This document shows, one piece after another, positions 8,498 through 17,765 of a stretch of 64,000 nucleotides of DNA (the first letter of the stretch is position 1; each line of letters starts with the position of its first letter). A program made the translations under genes and the position numbers. The notes under the pieces were generated by a model. It did not search any database and was not told where the DNA came from. It worked only from the letters and a program-made list of their open reading frames with translations. Origin of the DNA: Brevibacterium linens ATCC 9172 (lineage in GTDB: Bacteria; Actinomycetota; Actinomycetes; Actinomycetales; Brevibacteriaceae); contig NZ_FXYY01000005.1 of assembly GCF_900169165.1 (NCBI RefSeq), forward strand, positions 119,298-183,297, given 5' to 3'.

Positions 8498-9667
8498 TTA
8501 TCTGAACGCCTGCTCACCGGTGATGTGACGGCCGAGGATGAGAGTGTGCACCTCATCGGTGCCCTCGTAGGTGCGCACGGATTCGAGATTGTTCGCATGC
8601 CGCAGCGGTGAGTAGTCAAGGGTGATTCCGTTGCCGCCGAGCATTGTGCGCGCCTCGCGGCAGATCGCGATGGCCTCGCGGCAGTTGTTGAGCTTGCCCA
8701 CCGAGATCTGCACCGGGTCGAGGTTCCCTGCATCCTTGAGACGCCCTGTCTGCACGGCCACGAGAATCCCCTTCTGGATCTCGAGGACCATATTCACGAG
8801 CTTCTCCTGCGAGATCTGGTATCCCGCCAGCGGCTTGTCGAACTGGAGGCGCTCCTGCGCATACTTCAGCGCCACCTCGTAGGAGTCACGGGCAGCGCCC
8901 ATCGCACCCCACATGATTCCGTAGCGGGCCTCGTTGAGGCAGGAGAAGGGACCCTTGAGCCCACTGACCTCGGGCAGGATGGCATCGGCTGGGAGGACGA
9001 CCTCGTCCAGGGTGATGTCGCATTGGATGGAGGCGCGCATCGACAGCTTCTGCTCAATCGGGGTCGCCGTGAAGCCTTCGGTCTCGGTGGGGACGAGGAA
9101 GCCGCGGATCCCGTCGTCGGTCGCGGCCCAGATGACGGCGACGTCAGCAATCGAGGCCAGTCCGATCCAGCGCTTGGCGCCGTTGAGAATCCAGGAGCCG
9201 TCGTCACTGCGGGTCGCGGTGGTGGCCATGGATGCGGGATCGGAGCCGGCGGTGGGCTCGGTCAGGCCGAAGCAGCCGATGAGTTCACCCTTGGCCATCC
9301 CCGGCAGGTACTGGTTTTTCTGGTCTTCGGACCCGAATTTGTGGATCGCGGACATCGCGAGTGATCCCTGAACGGAGACGAAGGTGCGCAGTCCCGAATC
9401 GCCGGCTTCGAGTTCGAGGGCGGCGATGCCGTATTCGACGGCGGAGCGGCCGGGGCAGCCGTAACCGTGCAGGTGCATGCCCAACAGACCGAGGTCGCCC
9501 ATCTCGCGCACGATCTCGACCGGGAAGACCGCGTTCTCGTACCAATCGGCGATGTTCGGGCGGATCCGTGCATCGACGAAAGCACGGACCTTGTCGCGGA
9601 GTTCGATCTCGGTTTCGCTGAAGAGGCCATCGAGGTTGAGGAGGTCGGAGGGATTCGTCATGGTCAT
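8498..9667 (-). CDS. gcdH: Glutaryl-CoA dehydrogenase
   Basis: FAD-dependent acyl-CoA dehydrogenase, 389 residues, that converts glutaryl-CoA to crotonyl-CoA in lysine, tryptophan and benzoate degradation. Many stretches match the glutaryl-CoA subgroup rather than general ACADs: GLLGMHLHGYGCPG, DSGLRTFVSVQGSL (with the substrate arginine), CFGLTEPTAGSDPASM, RYGIMWGAMGAARD, TMLGGNGI and the base-containing YEGTDEVHTLILGRHITG. I start at the ATG at 9667 (MTMTNPSDLL) with GGAG just upstream; an upstream extension would run into the promoter region. A LysR gene is divergent, with nested palindromes between them, suggesting control by that regulator. Confidence 0.93.
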   Translation of the reverse strand: MTMTNPSDLLNLDGLFSETEIELRDKVRAFVDARIRPNIADWYENAVFPVEIVREMGDLGLLGMHLHGYGCPGRSAVEYGIAALELEAGDSGLRTFVSVQGSLAMSAIHKFGSEDQKNQYLPGMAKGELIGCFGLTEPTAGSDPASMATTATRSDDGSWILNGAKRWIGLASIADVAVIWAATDDGIRGFLVPTETEGFTATPIEQKLSMRASIQCDITLDEVVLPADAILPEVSGLKGPFSCLNEARYGIMWGAMGAARDSYEVALKYAQERLQFDKPLAGYQISQEKLVNMVLEIQKGILVAVQTGRLKDAGNLDPVQISVGKLNNCREAIAICREARTMLGGNGITLDYSPLRHANNLESVRTYEGTDEVHTLILGRHITGEQAFR

Positions 9668-9772
9668 GTCATGCTCCAGCGGTTGTCGGGTCAGAGGTGA
9701 TCGGGCGCTGCGGATGTCGTCCGTGGCTGCCGCGATTCCAACACTGCCATCTGGATTACCCAGAGTCCAAGA

Positions 9773-9807
9773 GATAATATCGAACATATTGATGCGTTTT
9801 TATTATC
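9773..9807. promoter_or_regulatory. Nested inverted repeats between gcdH and its LysR gene
   Basis: An outer perfect repeat GATAATA (9773-9779) / TATTATC (9801-9807) encloses an inner one, AATAT (9776-9780) / ATATT (9786-9790). The AT-rich dyads stand out from the GC-rich surroundings and lie between divergent starts, as expected for a LysR-type operator and the gcdH promoter. Confidence 0.5.
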
Positions 9808-9824
9808 AGTGGAAAGTGATCGAG

Positions 9825-10727
9825 ATGGATCTGCGCCATTTCTCAGCCTTCATCGCCGTGGCACAAGAGCTCCACTTCGGGCGTGCTGCTGAGAAGCTCC
9901 ACATCGCCCAGCCGGCCCTCAGCCAGATGATCCGCTCACTCGAGGCAGAGCTTGATGCGCGCCTATTCGAGCGGACCACCCGGCGAGTCAGGCTCACCCC
10001 CTCGGGCGAAGCCCTGCTCGAACCGGCTCACACGATCCGGGATCAGGTCGAGGGAGCCCGTCGAATCGCCCGTTCGGCGCAGGAAGGAATCGTTGGGCGA
10101 GTGCGCATCGGCTTCGGCGGCACGAGCGGCTATTCGATCCTGTCACTGCTCGCACGAGAAGTGGCCGAGCGACAACCAGGAATCGAACTTGAGCTGCATC
10201 CTCAGATGTACTGCGGAGAAGCCGCTCTCGCGCTGCGCGACGGGGTCGCGGACCTGGCCGTGGTCTCACCCCCGGCGCCGGCAGGCATCGCCGTCCACGT
10301 CATCCGGCAGGAGAGGGTCATGGTCGCGGTTCCCACCGGCCACGAACTCGCCGGTCGGGACTCTGTGTCCATGGCGGACCTGGAAGAGCAGCCGTTCATC
10401 ACCTATGCGCCCTCACATGGTTCGCAGGTGCGAGAGGCGATGATGCGGCTGGCCGACCAGGCCGGCTTCCTCCCGCGCATCGCGCAGGAGGCACCGGACC
10501 CGTACAGTCTGCTCGCACTCGTCGGCGCTCAGGTCGGGATCTCGATCGTCGTCGAGTCCTCGAACCATATCCGCATCGACGGAGTCACCTATGTTCGGCT
10601 CGCCGAGGGTGGAGACGCGTTCACCCTGGCACTCGGCTGGCGCCGCAACAATCCTTCGAAGGCCCTGACCCGAGTCGTCGAGATCATGCAGGAGATCCTG
10701 CCTGAGGCGGTACCTGCCGCAGTGTGA
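9825..10727 (+). CDS. LysR-family transcriptional regulator
   Basis: 300-residue LTTR. The N-terminal winged helix-turn-helix (1-60) reads MDLRHFSAFIAVAQELHFGRAAEKLHIAQPAL in pieces typical of the CatR/BenM-like branch. The effector domain (about 90-290) has two periplasmic-binding-protein lobes. The ATG at 9825 starts the conserved DNA-binding helix; longer in-frame extensions upstream lie in promoter DNA. It is divergent from glutaryl-CoA dehydrogenase and so most likely responds to an intermediate of that pathway. It converges with the DUF2316 gene. Confidence 0.9.
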   Translation: MDLRHFSAFIAVAQELHFGRAAEKLHIAQPALSQMIRSLEAELDARLFERTTRRVRLTPSGEALLEPAHTIRDQVEGARRIARSAQEGIVGRVRIGFGGTSGYSILSLLAREVAERQPGIELELHPQMYCGEAALALRDGVADLAVVSPPAPAGIAVHVIRQERVMVAVPTGHELAGRDSVSMADLEEQPFITYAPSHGSQVREAMMRLADQAGFLPRIAQEAPDPYSLLALVGAQVGISIVVESSNHIRIDGVTYVRLAEGGDAFTLALGWRRNNPSKALTRVVEIMQEILPEAVPAAV

Positions 10728-10755
10728 ACCACTGCTGCGCTGCAGGTCTGTTGCT

Positions 10756-10995
10756 CTAGGTGAGGATGCTGAAGGGTACGGGTTCCTTCCCCACATCCCT
10801 CACAGCCTGTTCGAAGTAGTCCGGAACGAGCCAGACCTCAGCTGGGCCCACGACCCTCATACCCAGCAGAGCTGTCAGGTGCGCTTCATTCATGGTCAGG
10901 TCAGCGGCCGCCTCGGCGAGGGACAGGCCCGGCCGGTCGAAGTTGGACTGAAGTTCCGCGGCGGTAGGTCGCATTTCAATCCGATTCAGGGACAT
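10756..10995 (-). CDS. DUF2316 family small protein
   Basis: 79-residue protein with the DUF2316 pattern: an N-terminal ELQSNFDRPGLSLAEAAADL segment resembling a helix-turn-helix, a VGPAEVWLVPDYFEQ middle, and the terminal GKEPVPFSIL. The family has no known function; the first half looks like a Cro/XRE-type DNA-binding fold, so a regulatory role is possible. The ATG is preceded by AAAGAAG. It is the last gene before the CocE/NonD hydrolase on the same strand, with a 32-bp gap. Confidence 0.75.
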   Translation of the reverse strand: MSLNRIEMRPTAAELQSNFDRPGLSLAEAAADLTMNEAHLTALLGMRVVGPAEVWLVPDYFEQAVRDVGKEPVPFSILT

Positions 10996-11027
10996 ACGCG
11001 ACTTCTTTCGTCAGCACCGACTGCAGG

Positions 11028-12764
11028 TCAACCAAGCACGGGCAACTGGAGATAGGAAGCATGCTTTCCACCCGTGTGAACGACGTGCAGCCCGCTGTTC
11101 GCTCCGACGTACTCGTGGATTCCGGGCATCATCGTGCCCAGGAGATTACCGGAGTTGACGATGAATCGCAGAGATTCGCCAGGGTGGAAAGTCAGACCGA
11201 TGGGCAGCAGGTCCATCTCGATATCGACGACCTGACCCGCTGCCAGCTTCTCGACTCGGTCGAAGCTGTGAGCGGGAACGTCATCGGTCGAGAGTGACTC
11301 GTCGAGGTGGCGCATTGAGACGCGGAGACGACCGTCGGAGCCCTTGTAGCGCAGGATCGAGGCACCGTGGTCGGTGACATCGTGGATCTGCGCATTATGG
11401 TTCGGCACGGTGAAGGCCTGCAACGGTGTTCCATTCACATCAAGCTTCTGCACGAGGACGAACAGGTCCATGTCGTCGGCACCGCGTGCTTCGACCCACA
11501 GGTGGGCCTTCGGATAGCCGACGAGGACGGTTTCGTCCTCGAATGTGGTGATGAACGAGACCGCGGCCGGGTTCGCATCGACGTCGTAGCCCGCCTCCGC
11601 CGAGGCGGTCGGTGCGGTTGTCGTCAGAGTCCGTGAGTTCGCTTCGAGGTAGAACTTCGTCGCGACAGCCTCCGCCGGAGGGAACTGCGCGGCAGGGATC
11701 GCGGTCTTGTCGCCGCCTTCGAGATCGAGCGTCGAGTACCGCACGCGCGGCGTCTTGTCCCAGCCGTTGTCGTCACCCTTGAGGAAGCGGTCGAAGAAGC
11801 CTCGCAAGTCCTCGACGTTCGACTCCTCGTAGTAGTCGGGCCATTCCTGGCTGTTGTGGATGCGCAGCCACTTCTGCTCCGAAGCCATCCGCCGCCACGC
11901 ACGGAAAGTGCCCGCTGTGTGGAGAGTGTTGGAGTAGCTGGCCACGACGTAGGCAGGAACGGCGATTGAGCCGAAGTCCGGGATCTTGTTCTCCCACAAT
12001 TGCGTCATCAGCGGGTGTTCTTCGGCTTCGGTGAGAACGTCTTCCTTGTTGTTCTTGCCGAAGAAGCTGCCCTCTTGCAGCTGGCGGGTGAATCCGGTGT
12101 CGGGCATGCCGCCGCGCAGCACGAGGTCACGGTAGACGTCGCTGACACCTTCCCAGGGGTTGATGGCTGCCAGGTGGGGTGGCTGCTCGGCCGCGGTGAA
12201 CCACTGCGAGACAGCAAGGTACGAAGTTCCGCTCATGCCGACCTTCCCCGAGCACCAGTCCTGGACGGCCAGCCATTCGATGACGTCGAAGCAGTCGCGA
12301 CCTTCCTGCCGGTCCCAGAGAACGCTGTCACCGTCGGAGTCAACGACACCGCGGATATCGGGATTGGCGATCGCATACCCACGTGCACACCAGTAGGCCG
12401 GGTCCGGCCCCTCGAACTTCTCGAGCCCGGAGACGACTCCGTTATCGAGTCCGACCATACCGAAGACGCCCATCACACTCGCCGAGGTGCCCTGGGCTTT
12501 GCCGTAGGGACTCCATGCCACGATGACCGGTACTTTCTCCGTACCTGTGGGGCGGAAGACGTCGACATGGACGGTGGTGCCGTCGCGCAGCTGGACGGGC
12601 GTGTCCTTCTCGAAGATGATGTCGACCGGCAGTTCTCGGAACTGCGGTGCAATTCGGAACCCGGCTTCGAGAACTCGCGTGCCGGGATCGAATGCGGTGA
12701 GTACACCGGTTCTGGCCTCTGGCAGCGGGTTGGATGGAATGTATGTCTTCTGATCATCGCTCAT
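11028..12764 (-). CDS. CocE/NonD family serine hydrolase (X-Pro dipeptidyl-peptidase S15-like)
   Basis: 578-residue alpha/beta-hydrolase of the CocE/NonD family. The nucleophile elbow GMSGTSYLA follows WCSGKV (about residue 190), and the likely catalytic His is in RIHNSQEWPDYY. The C-terminal 200 residues form the jelly-roll PepX_C domain (QLPVLG end). Such enzymes cleave esters or amides such as cocaine, or acyl side chains; the substrate here is unknown. The start at 12764 (MSDDQKT) has a perfect GAAGGAG site 6 bp upstream, which rules out the 10-residue-longer alternative. A TetR gene is divergent across an excellent operator palindrome. No signal peptide is visible. Confidence 0.88.
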   Translation of the reverse strand: MSDDQKTYIPSNPLPEARTGVLTAFDPGTRVLEAGFRIAPQFRELPVDIIFEKDTPVQLRDGTTVHVDVFRPTGTEKVPVIVAWSPYGKAQGTSASVMGVFGMVGLDNGVVSGLEKFEGPDPAYWCARGYAIANPDIRGVVDSDGDSVLWDRQEGRDCFDVIEWLAVQDWCSGKVGMSGTSYLAVSQWFTAAEQPPHLAAINPWEGVSDVYRDLVLRGGMPDTGFTRQLQEGSFFGKNNKEDVLTEAEEHPLMTQLWENKIPDFGSIAVPAYVVASYSNTLHTAGTFRAWRRMASEQKWLRIHNSQEWPDYYEESNVEDLRGFFDRFLKGDDNGWDKTPRVRYSTLDLEGGDKTAIPAAQFPPAEAVATKFYLEANSRTLTTTAPTASAEAGYDVDANPAAVSFITTFEDETVLVGYPKAHLWVEARGADDMDLFVLVQKLDVNGTPLQAFTVPNHNAQIHDVTDHGASILRYKGSDGRLRVSMRHLDESLSTDDVPAHSFDRVEKLAAGQVVDIEMDLLPIGLTFHPGESLRFIVNSGNLLGTMMPGIHEYVGANSGLHVVHTGGKHASYLQLPVLG

Positions 12765-12837
12765 GGTGAACTCCTTCTCTCCACGAACCCACAACAGGTT
12801 TCGCGTCTAGCTGAGAGCCTACGTCCGATCAGCCCTA

Positions 12838-12857
12838 AACTCAACACGCGTTGAGTT
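12838..12857. promoter_or_regulatory. TetR operator palindrome
   Basis: Perfect inverted repeat with 8-bp arms, AACTCAAC and GTTGAGTT, separated by ACGC. It lies in the divergent promoter region, 28 bp before the TetR start and about 73 bp before the hydrolase start. The form and position are those of an autoregulatory TetR operator that also controls the hydrolase. Confidence 0.7.
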
Positions 12858-12885
12858 CAGTTTTCCTGGGAGATATATTGGTTCT

Positions 12886-13494
12886 ATGACCAAGGAAAGC
12901 GAATCCTCATCCACGTCCAAGCGCGGCAGGCGTCCTGGATCCGGAAACACCCGCCGGGTGGTCCTCGATGCCGCGCGAGCCAGATTCGCCGACAACGGTT
13001 TCACCGATACGACGATCCGCCTCGTCGCCGCCGATGCAGGGGTCGATGCTTCTCAGGTGATGCAGTTCTATCGTTCGAAGGAGGAGCTCTTCGCCGCGGT
13101 GATGGCCGTCCCACAATCCGCGCTGGAGCGATTCGATACAGCCTTCGAAGGACCCGATGAGCGCCTCGGCGAACGAGTCGTTCGGGCATTCCTACGCGCC
13201 TGGGAGTCCGCACCCGAGGAATCGCAGCCGCTGATGGCGATGCTGCGCGGTGCCATCGTCAATGAGAATGCCAGCAAGCAGCTGGCTGACTTCATCCAGT
13301 CCCGGTTGCTGGAGGGCACCGCGGATCGCGCCGACGACGGTGCCGCACTGCGGGCAGCGCTGGCGTCGTCGATGCTCGTCGGTATCATCACCGGCAGGTC
13401 CGTCATCGGTGTACCCACTCTCGCCGAAGCCGACGTTGACGACATCGTCGCAATCGCTGCGCCGGCGATACAGAGGATACTGGTTAGCGACTAA
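12886..13494 (+). CDS. TetR-family regulator of the divergent hydrolase
   Basis: 202-residue TetR repressor. After a Ser/Arg-rich tail the HTH (about 25-70) reads FTDTTIRLVAADAGVDASQVMQFYRSKEELF. The C-terminal ligand domain includes a hydrophobic region near ASSMLVGIITGRSVIG, as in AcrR-like members. It is divergent from the CocE/NonD hydrolase, with a perfect palindrome between the starts, so it probably represses the hydrolase and itself. The ligand is unknown. Confidence 0.88.
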   Translation: MTKESESSSTSKRGRRPGSGNTRRVVLDAARARFADNGFTDTTIRLVAADAGVDASQVMQFYRSKEELFAAVMAVPQSALERFDTAFEGPDERLGERVVRAFLRAWESAPEESQPLMAMLRGAIVNENASKQLADFIQSRLLEGTADRADDGAALRAALASSMLVGIITGRSVIGVPTLAEADVDDIVAIAAPAIQRILVSD

Positions 13495-13554
13495 ACCTCC
13501 CCGGCGTCACTCAACCTCCCCGCCGCCGGGCGGGATCAGTGACGTCGGGGAGGT
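13495..13554. terminator. Long hairpin between convergent TetR and aldehyde dehydrogenase genes
   Basis: Arms ACCTCCCCGGCGTCACT (13495-13511) and its near-perfect complement (13538-13554, one mismatch) can form a 17-bp stem immediately after the TetR stop. It lacks a clear T run. A bidirectional terminator is the simplest reading. Confidence 0.5.
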
Positions 13555-13615
13555 TGAGCGTGTACCTCGCGGAGCGGAGAGGGTTAAGGGACGAGCCGGG
13601 TGAGGGGAGCCGTTA

Positions 13616-15031
13616 TCACCAGCTGATCACATGCGGAACGCTGACGTGCTTGAGGCCCTCGAGGCCGAACTCGAGTCCGAACCCGGACTTCTTCACCCCG
13701 CCGAACGGAATGCGCGGATCCACGGCACCGTGTTTGTTGATCCACGTCGAACCCGCCTCCAGGCGAGTCGCGACCTTCTTGCACTCCTCGAGGTCGCTGC
13801 CCCACACCGAGGACCCGAGCCCGACTTCGAGTTCGTTCGCCCAGCCGATGGCCTGCTCCAGATCCGTGTATCTGATGATCGGCAGCACCGGACCGAACTG
13901 CTCCTCGGCGACCAGCGGGTTGTCGTTGTCGATGTCGGCGACCAGCGTCGTCGGGTAGAAGTAGCCGGGCTGGTCAGCAACCGGATCGCCGCCCATGAGC
14001 ACACGGGCTCCCCCGTCTTTGGCCGCCTGGACGAGTTTGGCGACGATGTCGTACTGCTGCTTGTTCTGCAGCGGTCCGAGAACGTTGTTCTCGTCCAATC
14101 CCACGCCCATCGGTGACTGGGAAGCCACCTCGGCGAGGGCATCGCAGACCTGATCGTAGAGGGATTCAGGCACGTAGAGGCGCTTCATCGCCGCACAGGT
14201 CTGACCGGTGTTGATGAACGCACCCCAGAACAGGTCACCAGCGATCGCCTCCGGATCGGCATCCTCGAGCACGATGCCCGCATCGTTGCCGCCGAGCTCG
14301 AGCGTCAAGCGTGCGAGGTTGTCCGCGGCCGAGCGCATGATGGCCTGCCCGGTCTTCGTCGACCCGGTGAACATGATCTTGTCGACTTGCGTATGCTCCG
14401 TCAGCGCCGCACCGACGGATCCGTCGCCGGGAACGACGGAGAGCACATCGGCCGGCAGTGCCTGATTGACCACTGCCACGAGCGCCTGGACGGACAACGG
14501 AGTGTATTCGGAGGGCTTGAGGACGACGGTGTTGCCCATCTTCAGCGAGGGCGCGAACTGCCACACGGAAATCATCATCGGCCAGTTCCAGGGCCCCACG
14601 GCACCGACGACGCCGACAGGTCCGTAGTGGAGTTCGGCGTGGGTCTCCCCGTCATCGACGAGGACTTCGGGCTCGAGCTCGAAGGCGGCATTGGCCCGCA
14701 GCCACGCGGCACAGGCGCCGACCTCGAAGCGGGCGTTGGGGCCGTTGAGCGGCTTGCCCTGCTCCCTCGAGAGCAGTTCGGCCAGCGCCTCGGCGGAGGC
14801 TTCGACGGCGTCGGCAGCCTGGTTCAGCAGTTCGCTGCGCTCCTGCGATGTCCGTGCGGCCCAGTCCGCCTGGACCTTGCCCGCGGCAGCAACTGCGGTG
14901 TCGATATCGGCAACGCTGCCTTCACGGGTACGACCGACGACCTCGCCGGTGGCGGGGTCGAGCAGTTCGCGGCCGTTGGGGTCCTCGATGGTCGACAGCA
15001 GTCCTGCGAAAGTGGTGAGGTCGGTGTTCAT
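13616..15031 (-). CDS. NAD(P)-dependent aldehyde dehydrogenase
   Basis: 471-residue ALDH superfamily enzyme that oxidises aldehydes to acids. It has the NAD-site motif VGPWNWPM, LKPSEYTPLS, FTGSTKTG, the general base Glu in LELGGNDAG and the catalytic Cys in NTGQTCAAMKRLYV; the C-terminal PFGGVKKSGFG is also present. The ATG follows AGGAG at 5 bp. In this context it could oxidise acetaldehyde or aromatic aldehydes released by the nearby amine-degrading enzymes, but it is not in an operon with them, so the substrate stays open. Confidence 0.93.
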   Translation of the reverse strand: MNTDLTTFAGLLSTIEDPNGRELLDPATGEVVGRTREGSVADIDTAVAAAGKVQADWAARTSQERSELLNQAADAVEASAEALAELLSREQGKPLNGPNARFEVGACAAWLRANAAFELEPEVLVDDGETHAELHYGPVGVVGAVGPWNWPMMISVWQFAPSLKMGNTVVLKPSEYTPLSVQALVAVVNQALPADVLSVVPGDGSVGAALTEHTQVDKIMFTGSTKTGQAIMRSAADNLARLTLELGGNDAGIVLEDADPEAIAGDLFWGAFINTGQTCAAMKRLYVPESLYDQVCDALAEVASQSPMGVGLDENNVLGPLQNKQQYDIVAKLVQAAKDGGARVLMGGDPVADQPGYFYPTTLVADIDNDNPLVAEEQFGPVLPIIRYTDLEQAIGWANELEVGLGSSVWGSDLEECKKVATRLEAGSTWINKHGAVDPRIPFGGVKKSGFGLEFGLEGLKHVSVPHVISW

Positions 15032-15550
15032 GATTCTCCTATTTACGGGGTGAAACGATTGGTCTCGAAGTTGGCAGCGGTGTCAATATGTCGGGAGTAG
15101 CCGAGGTTCGCTCCGGTCGGTCCCCCGTTGATGCAGAGATTCACATCCATGTGATTCACCCAGAGATTGACTGTGTCTTCAGGTTCTCTCATGGAGTGCC
15201 CTGTGTCTTGGCCCTGAGAGCAGAGACATTGATTGTCGGCGCAGGCGTGATCTGAAAGCAGGCAAATCGCAGCCCTCGCCCCAACTCCGGCTGACAGAGG
15301 TACTACGTCGACCGCCCGCCGACATGACGGAAGGTGAAGTGAGAGAGACGAGTGGGATCGCTCAGCGCGCTCCGATAGTGGCGTCGGGAACCTGGCGCTA
15401 CAGCGGTCCAGAGAGACCACGAAAGCTTCTCTTGACCCAACGACGGCGGATCTCTCTCGCCGACGACCGACTTCCTTCCCGTTGACAATGATCCTCTACG
15501 CGGTGTTTCAAGGAGATGTGGAACTGACTCGAGGCAGTCGACCGTGGACC
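15032..15550. other. Intergenic region with a TCACAT palindrome, no convincing gene
   Basis: About 520 bp, locally richer in AT than its neighbours, between the start of the aldehyde dehydrogenase and the stop of a TetR gene. A dyad TCACAT-CC-ATGTGA lies at 15141-15154, about 110 bp upstream of the dehydrogenase start, and may be an operator. A minus-strand frame near 15050-15190 has asparagine-rich composition unusual for noise here and might be a gene remnant; I recognise no family. Confidence 0.4.
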
Positions 15551-16165
15551 TCACCCAGGCTCTCCTTGGGGTGCAGTCACGCCGAGGGCGAGTTCTGCGT
15601 AGCTGCGCACCGAGGCTCGACACTCTTCGCGGGAGGTCGTGTCGCCGACCAGAGGATAGAGGTCGTAGGCATCCTCGAGGGCCACCAGATTCCGAGCGAT
15701 CCTACTCGGCGGAGACGCCAGGATGAACTCTTCCGTACCGGATCCGATCTCCACCAGAGTCCGATAGAGCATGATCTGGCGCTCCGTCAGAGAACGGTGC
15801 GCATACAGGAATTCGGGATGTTCGGCAAGGATCGACACGCTTTCGTAGACGTGGCGCAATTCGGTGCTGATGACGTCCGGTACGCCAGCCTCGATCATCG
15901 CCCAGAGTCGTTCGGAGGCGCTGACCGGCCGATCCAGGATCGCTTGGCGCTTCTCCCCGAACTCATGCATCACACCATTGATGGCGACGAACTGCAGATC
16001 CTTCAGCGTGCCGAAGTAGTGCAGGACGTTTGCAGGGCTCATGTCGGCTTCACCGGCAACGGTCCGGATATTGACATTTCTGCCGGGATGCAGATTTGCC
16101 ACTCGCCAATATGCGCGGACGATCTTGGTCTGACGCTCGAGACGGCGTTGACTGGCGGAGCTCAT
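15551..16165 (-). CDS. TetR/AcrR-family regulator
   Basis: 204-residue regulator. The HTH is at about 15-60 (VNIRTVAGEADMSPANVLHYFGTLKDL in parts); the tryptophan-containing YWRVANLHP start is atypical. The C-terminal domain is helical and unrecognised. It lies 40 bp downstream of the APC permease on the same strand and is probably cotranscribed with it, so it may control the divergent permease/peptidase promoter at 17.7-17.8 kb. Confidence 0.85.
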   Translation of the reverse strand: MSSASQRRLERQTKIVRAYWRVANLHPGRNVNIRTVAGEADMSPANVLHYFGTLKDLQFVAINGVMHEFGEKRQAILDRPVSASERLWAMIEAGVPDVISTELRHVYESVSILAEHPEFLYAHRSLTERQIMLYRTLVEIGSGTEEFILASPPSRIARNLVALEDAYDLYPLVGDTTSREECRASVRSYAELALGVTAPQGEPG

Positions 16166-16205
16166 AGCCGCAAGTGTATGCGAGCGTGCAGGCGTTCAGG
16201 GCTTC

Positions 16206-17675
16206 TCACTCGCGTCCCCCGAGCCCGGGCCGCGGCTGATTGAGGCTCTCGTAATACCGGGGACTCTTCGCTCGGATGATCAGAGCCGTGACGATGCCGC
16301 TGATGAACAGCACCGGTGTGGGCACCAGCAGAATCTTATTGATCGGACCGTTCAGCCCCGTCACCACCTCGAAGTTGGTGGCGATGAGGAGGTAGCCGAT
16401 GATGAGCCCGAGTGCGCCGAGGATCGGGGCGATGGTGACCCGCAGACAACTGTGCCCGCGCCTATCACGCAGAAAGTACCACACCACCGCCACAGAGGTG
16501 ACCGCTTGGGCGAACACCAGGCCTTGGACACCGGTGGCGTAGGTCCACAGTGCCAAGCCGAGGAAGGGGTCGGCACCGATGACAATGGCGATGATGACAC
16601 CGACAGCAGAGAAACCGCTGAGGGTCAGGCTCGCGACGGCCGGAGCCCCGTGCTTCAGGCTGGAACGGCCGAGTCCGCGAGGCAGAAGCCCTTCCCTGCC
16701 CAGCGCGAACAGGTATCGAGTGCAGGCATTGTGGAACGACAGGACACAAGCGAAGAAGCTCGTGACGATAAGGATCTTCATCACGAAGGCGGCCCACGCA
16801 CCGGCCACCTCGCCGGTACCAGTGATGACCATCGTTTCGAACGAATCGCTGCGGGCCAGTTCGACGACGCCTTCGACCCCGAACGTCACTGTGAGAACCC
16901 AGAAAGTGAACCCGTAGAAGATGCCGAGGAACGCCACGGCAACGATCGTTGCCCGTGGGACGGTCTTCTCCGAGTCCTTGGCTTCCTCGGCATAGATGGC
17001 TGTGCTCTCGAAACCGAGATACGCACCGAAGCCCATGACGAAGAGCGTTCCCGCTGCCGGCGCGAAGAAGACATTGGCAGGATCGAAGGATGCCAGACTC
17101 CAGGGTTCAGGACCGCCGTCGGCAAGGGTGCAGACGGCTAAAATCAGCAGAATCGCCACCTCGCAGGTCAGGAGCACCGCAAGGACCTTTGCCCCCACGT
17201 CGATCTTGCGGTAGCCGAGGAATGCGACGGTCGCGACTGCCAGAAGGGACCACACGCCCCACGGAAGATCGAGGCCAAAGAGCTCGACGGCGGTGAATTG
17301 GGCGAAGAAGCCGATGAAGCCGTAAAACGAGATGACCAGCGACACGTAGGCGAAGACCGTGACCGAGGAGACGCCGATCCCCCACGGCTTGCCAAGACCG
17401 CGCGACACATAGGCATAGAACGCCCCCGCGTTCTTCACGCTCTTCGACATCGCGGTGAAACCGAGTGCGAAGAAGATGAGGATCATCGCACAGAAGACGA
17501 TGGCTCCGGGCGCACCGATCCCACCCATACGAAACGAAGTGATCGCCCCACTGACAATGACTGTCAGAGGCGCCGCTGCTGAGATCACAAAGAACACGAT
17601 GTCCCAGGTGCCGAGTTTGCCCGCAGCCAAGGTCGTGTCCTGCGAGCGTTGGGCTTTCGTCGTCAGTGAGAACAT
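16206..17675 (-). CDS. APC-family amino acid/amine permease
   Basis: 489-residue transporter of the amino acid-polyamine-organocation superfamily with about 12 membrane helices. It starts with the family's LGTWDIVFFVISAAAPLTV pattern and has GAFYAYVSRGLGKP and the FLGFESTAIYAEEA-like segment GAYLGFESTAIYAEEAKDS. The ATG at 17675 has AAAGGAG 6 bp upstream; a longer frame begins in the regulatory region and is rejected. Divergent from a P1-family peptidase and followed by a TetR gene, it probably imports a peptide-derived amino acid or amine for the surrounding pathway. Confidence 0.9.
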   Translation of the reverse strand: MFSLTTKAQRSQDTTLAAGKLGTWDIVFFVISAAAPLTVIVSGAITSFRMGGIGAPGAIVFCAMILIFFALGFTAMSKSVKNAGAFYAYVSRGLGKPWGIGVSSVTVFAYVSLVISFYGFIGFFAQFTAVELFGLDLPWGVWSLLAVATVAFLGYRKIDVGAKVLAVLLTCEVAILLILAVCTLADGGPEPWSLASFDPANVFFAPAAGTLFVMGFGAYLGFESTAIYAEEAKDSEKTVPRATIVAVAFLGIFYGFTFWVLTVTFGVEGVVELARSDSFETMVITGTGEVAGAWAAFVMKILIVTSFFACVLSFHNACTRYLFALGREGLLPRGLGRSSLKHGAPAVASLTLSGFSAVGVIIAIVIGADPFLGLALWTYATGVQGLVFAQAVTSVAVVWYFLRDRRGHSCLRVTIAPILGALGLIIGYLLIATNFEVVTGLNGPINKILLVPTPVLFISGIVTALIIRAKSPRYYESLNQPRPGLGGRE

Positions 17676-17765
17676 GGAGACTCCTTTGTCTACGTTTGTC
17701 TGCGTTGTCGACTGTACGAGTCGCACGGTCGCAATCCCAAGTGACCGCTGCTGCATGACTTCATG

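Noticed and set aside
15043..15420. 125-residue minus-strand frame upstream of the aldehyde dehydrogenase
   Set aside because: Only its last 45 residues look protein-like, there is no ribosome site, and no family is recognised; kept as intergenic with a note.
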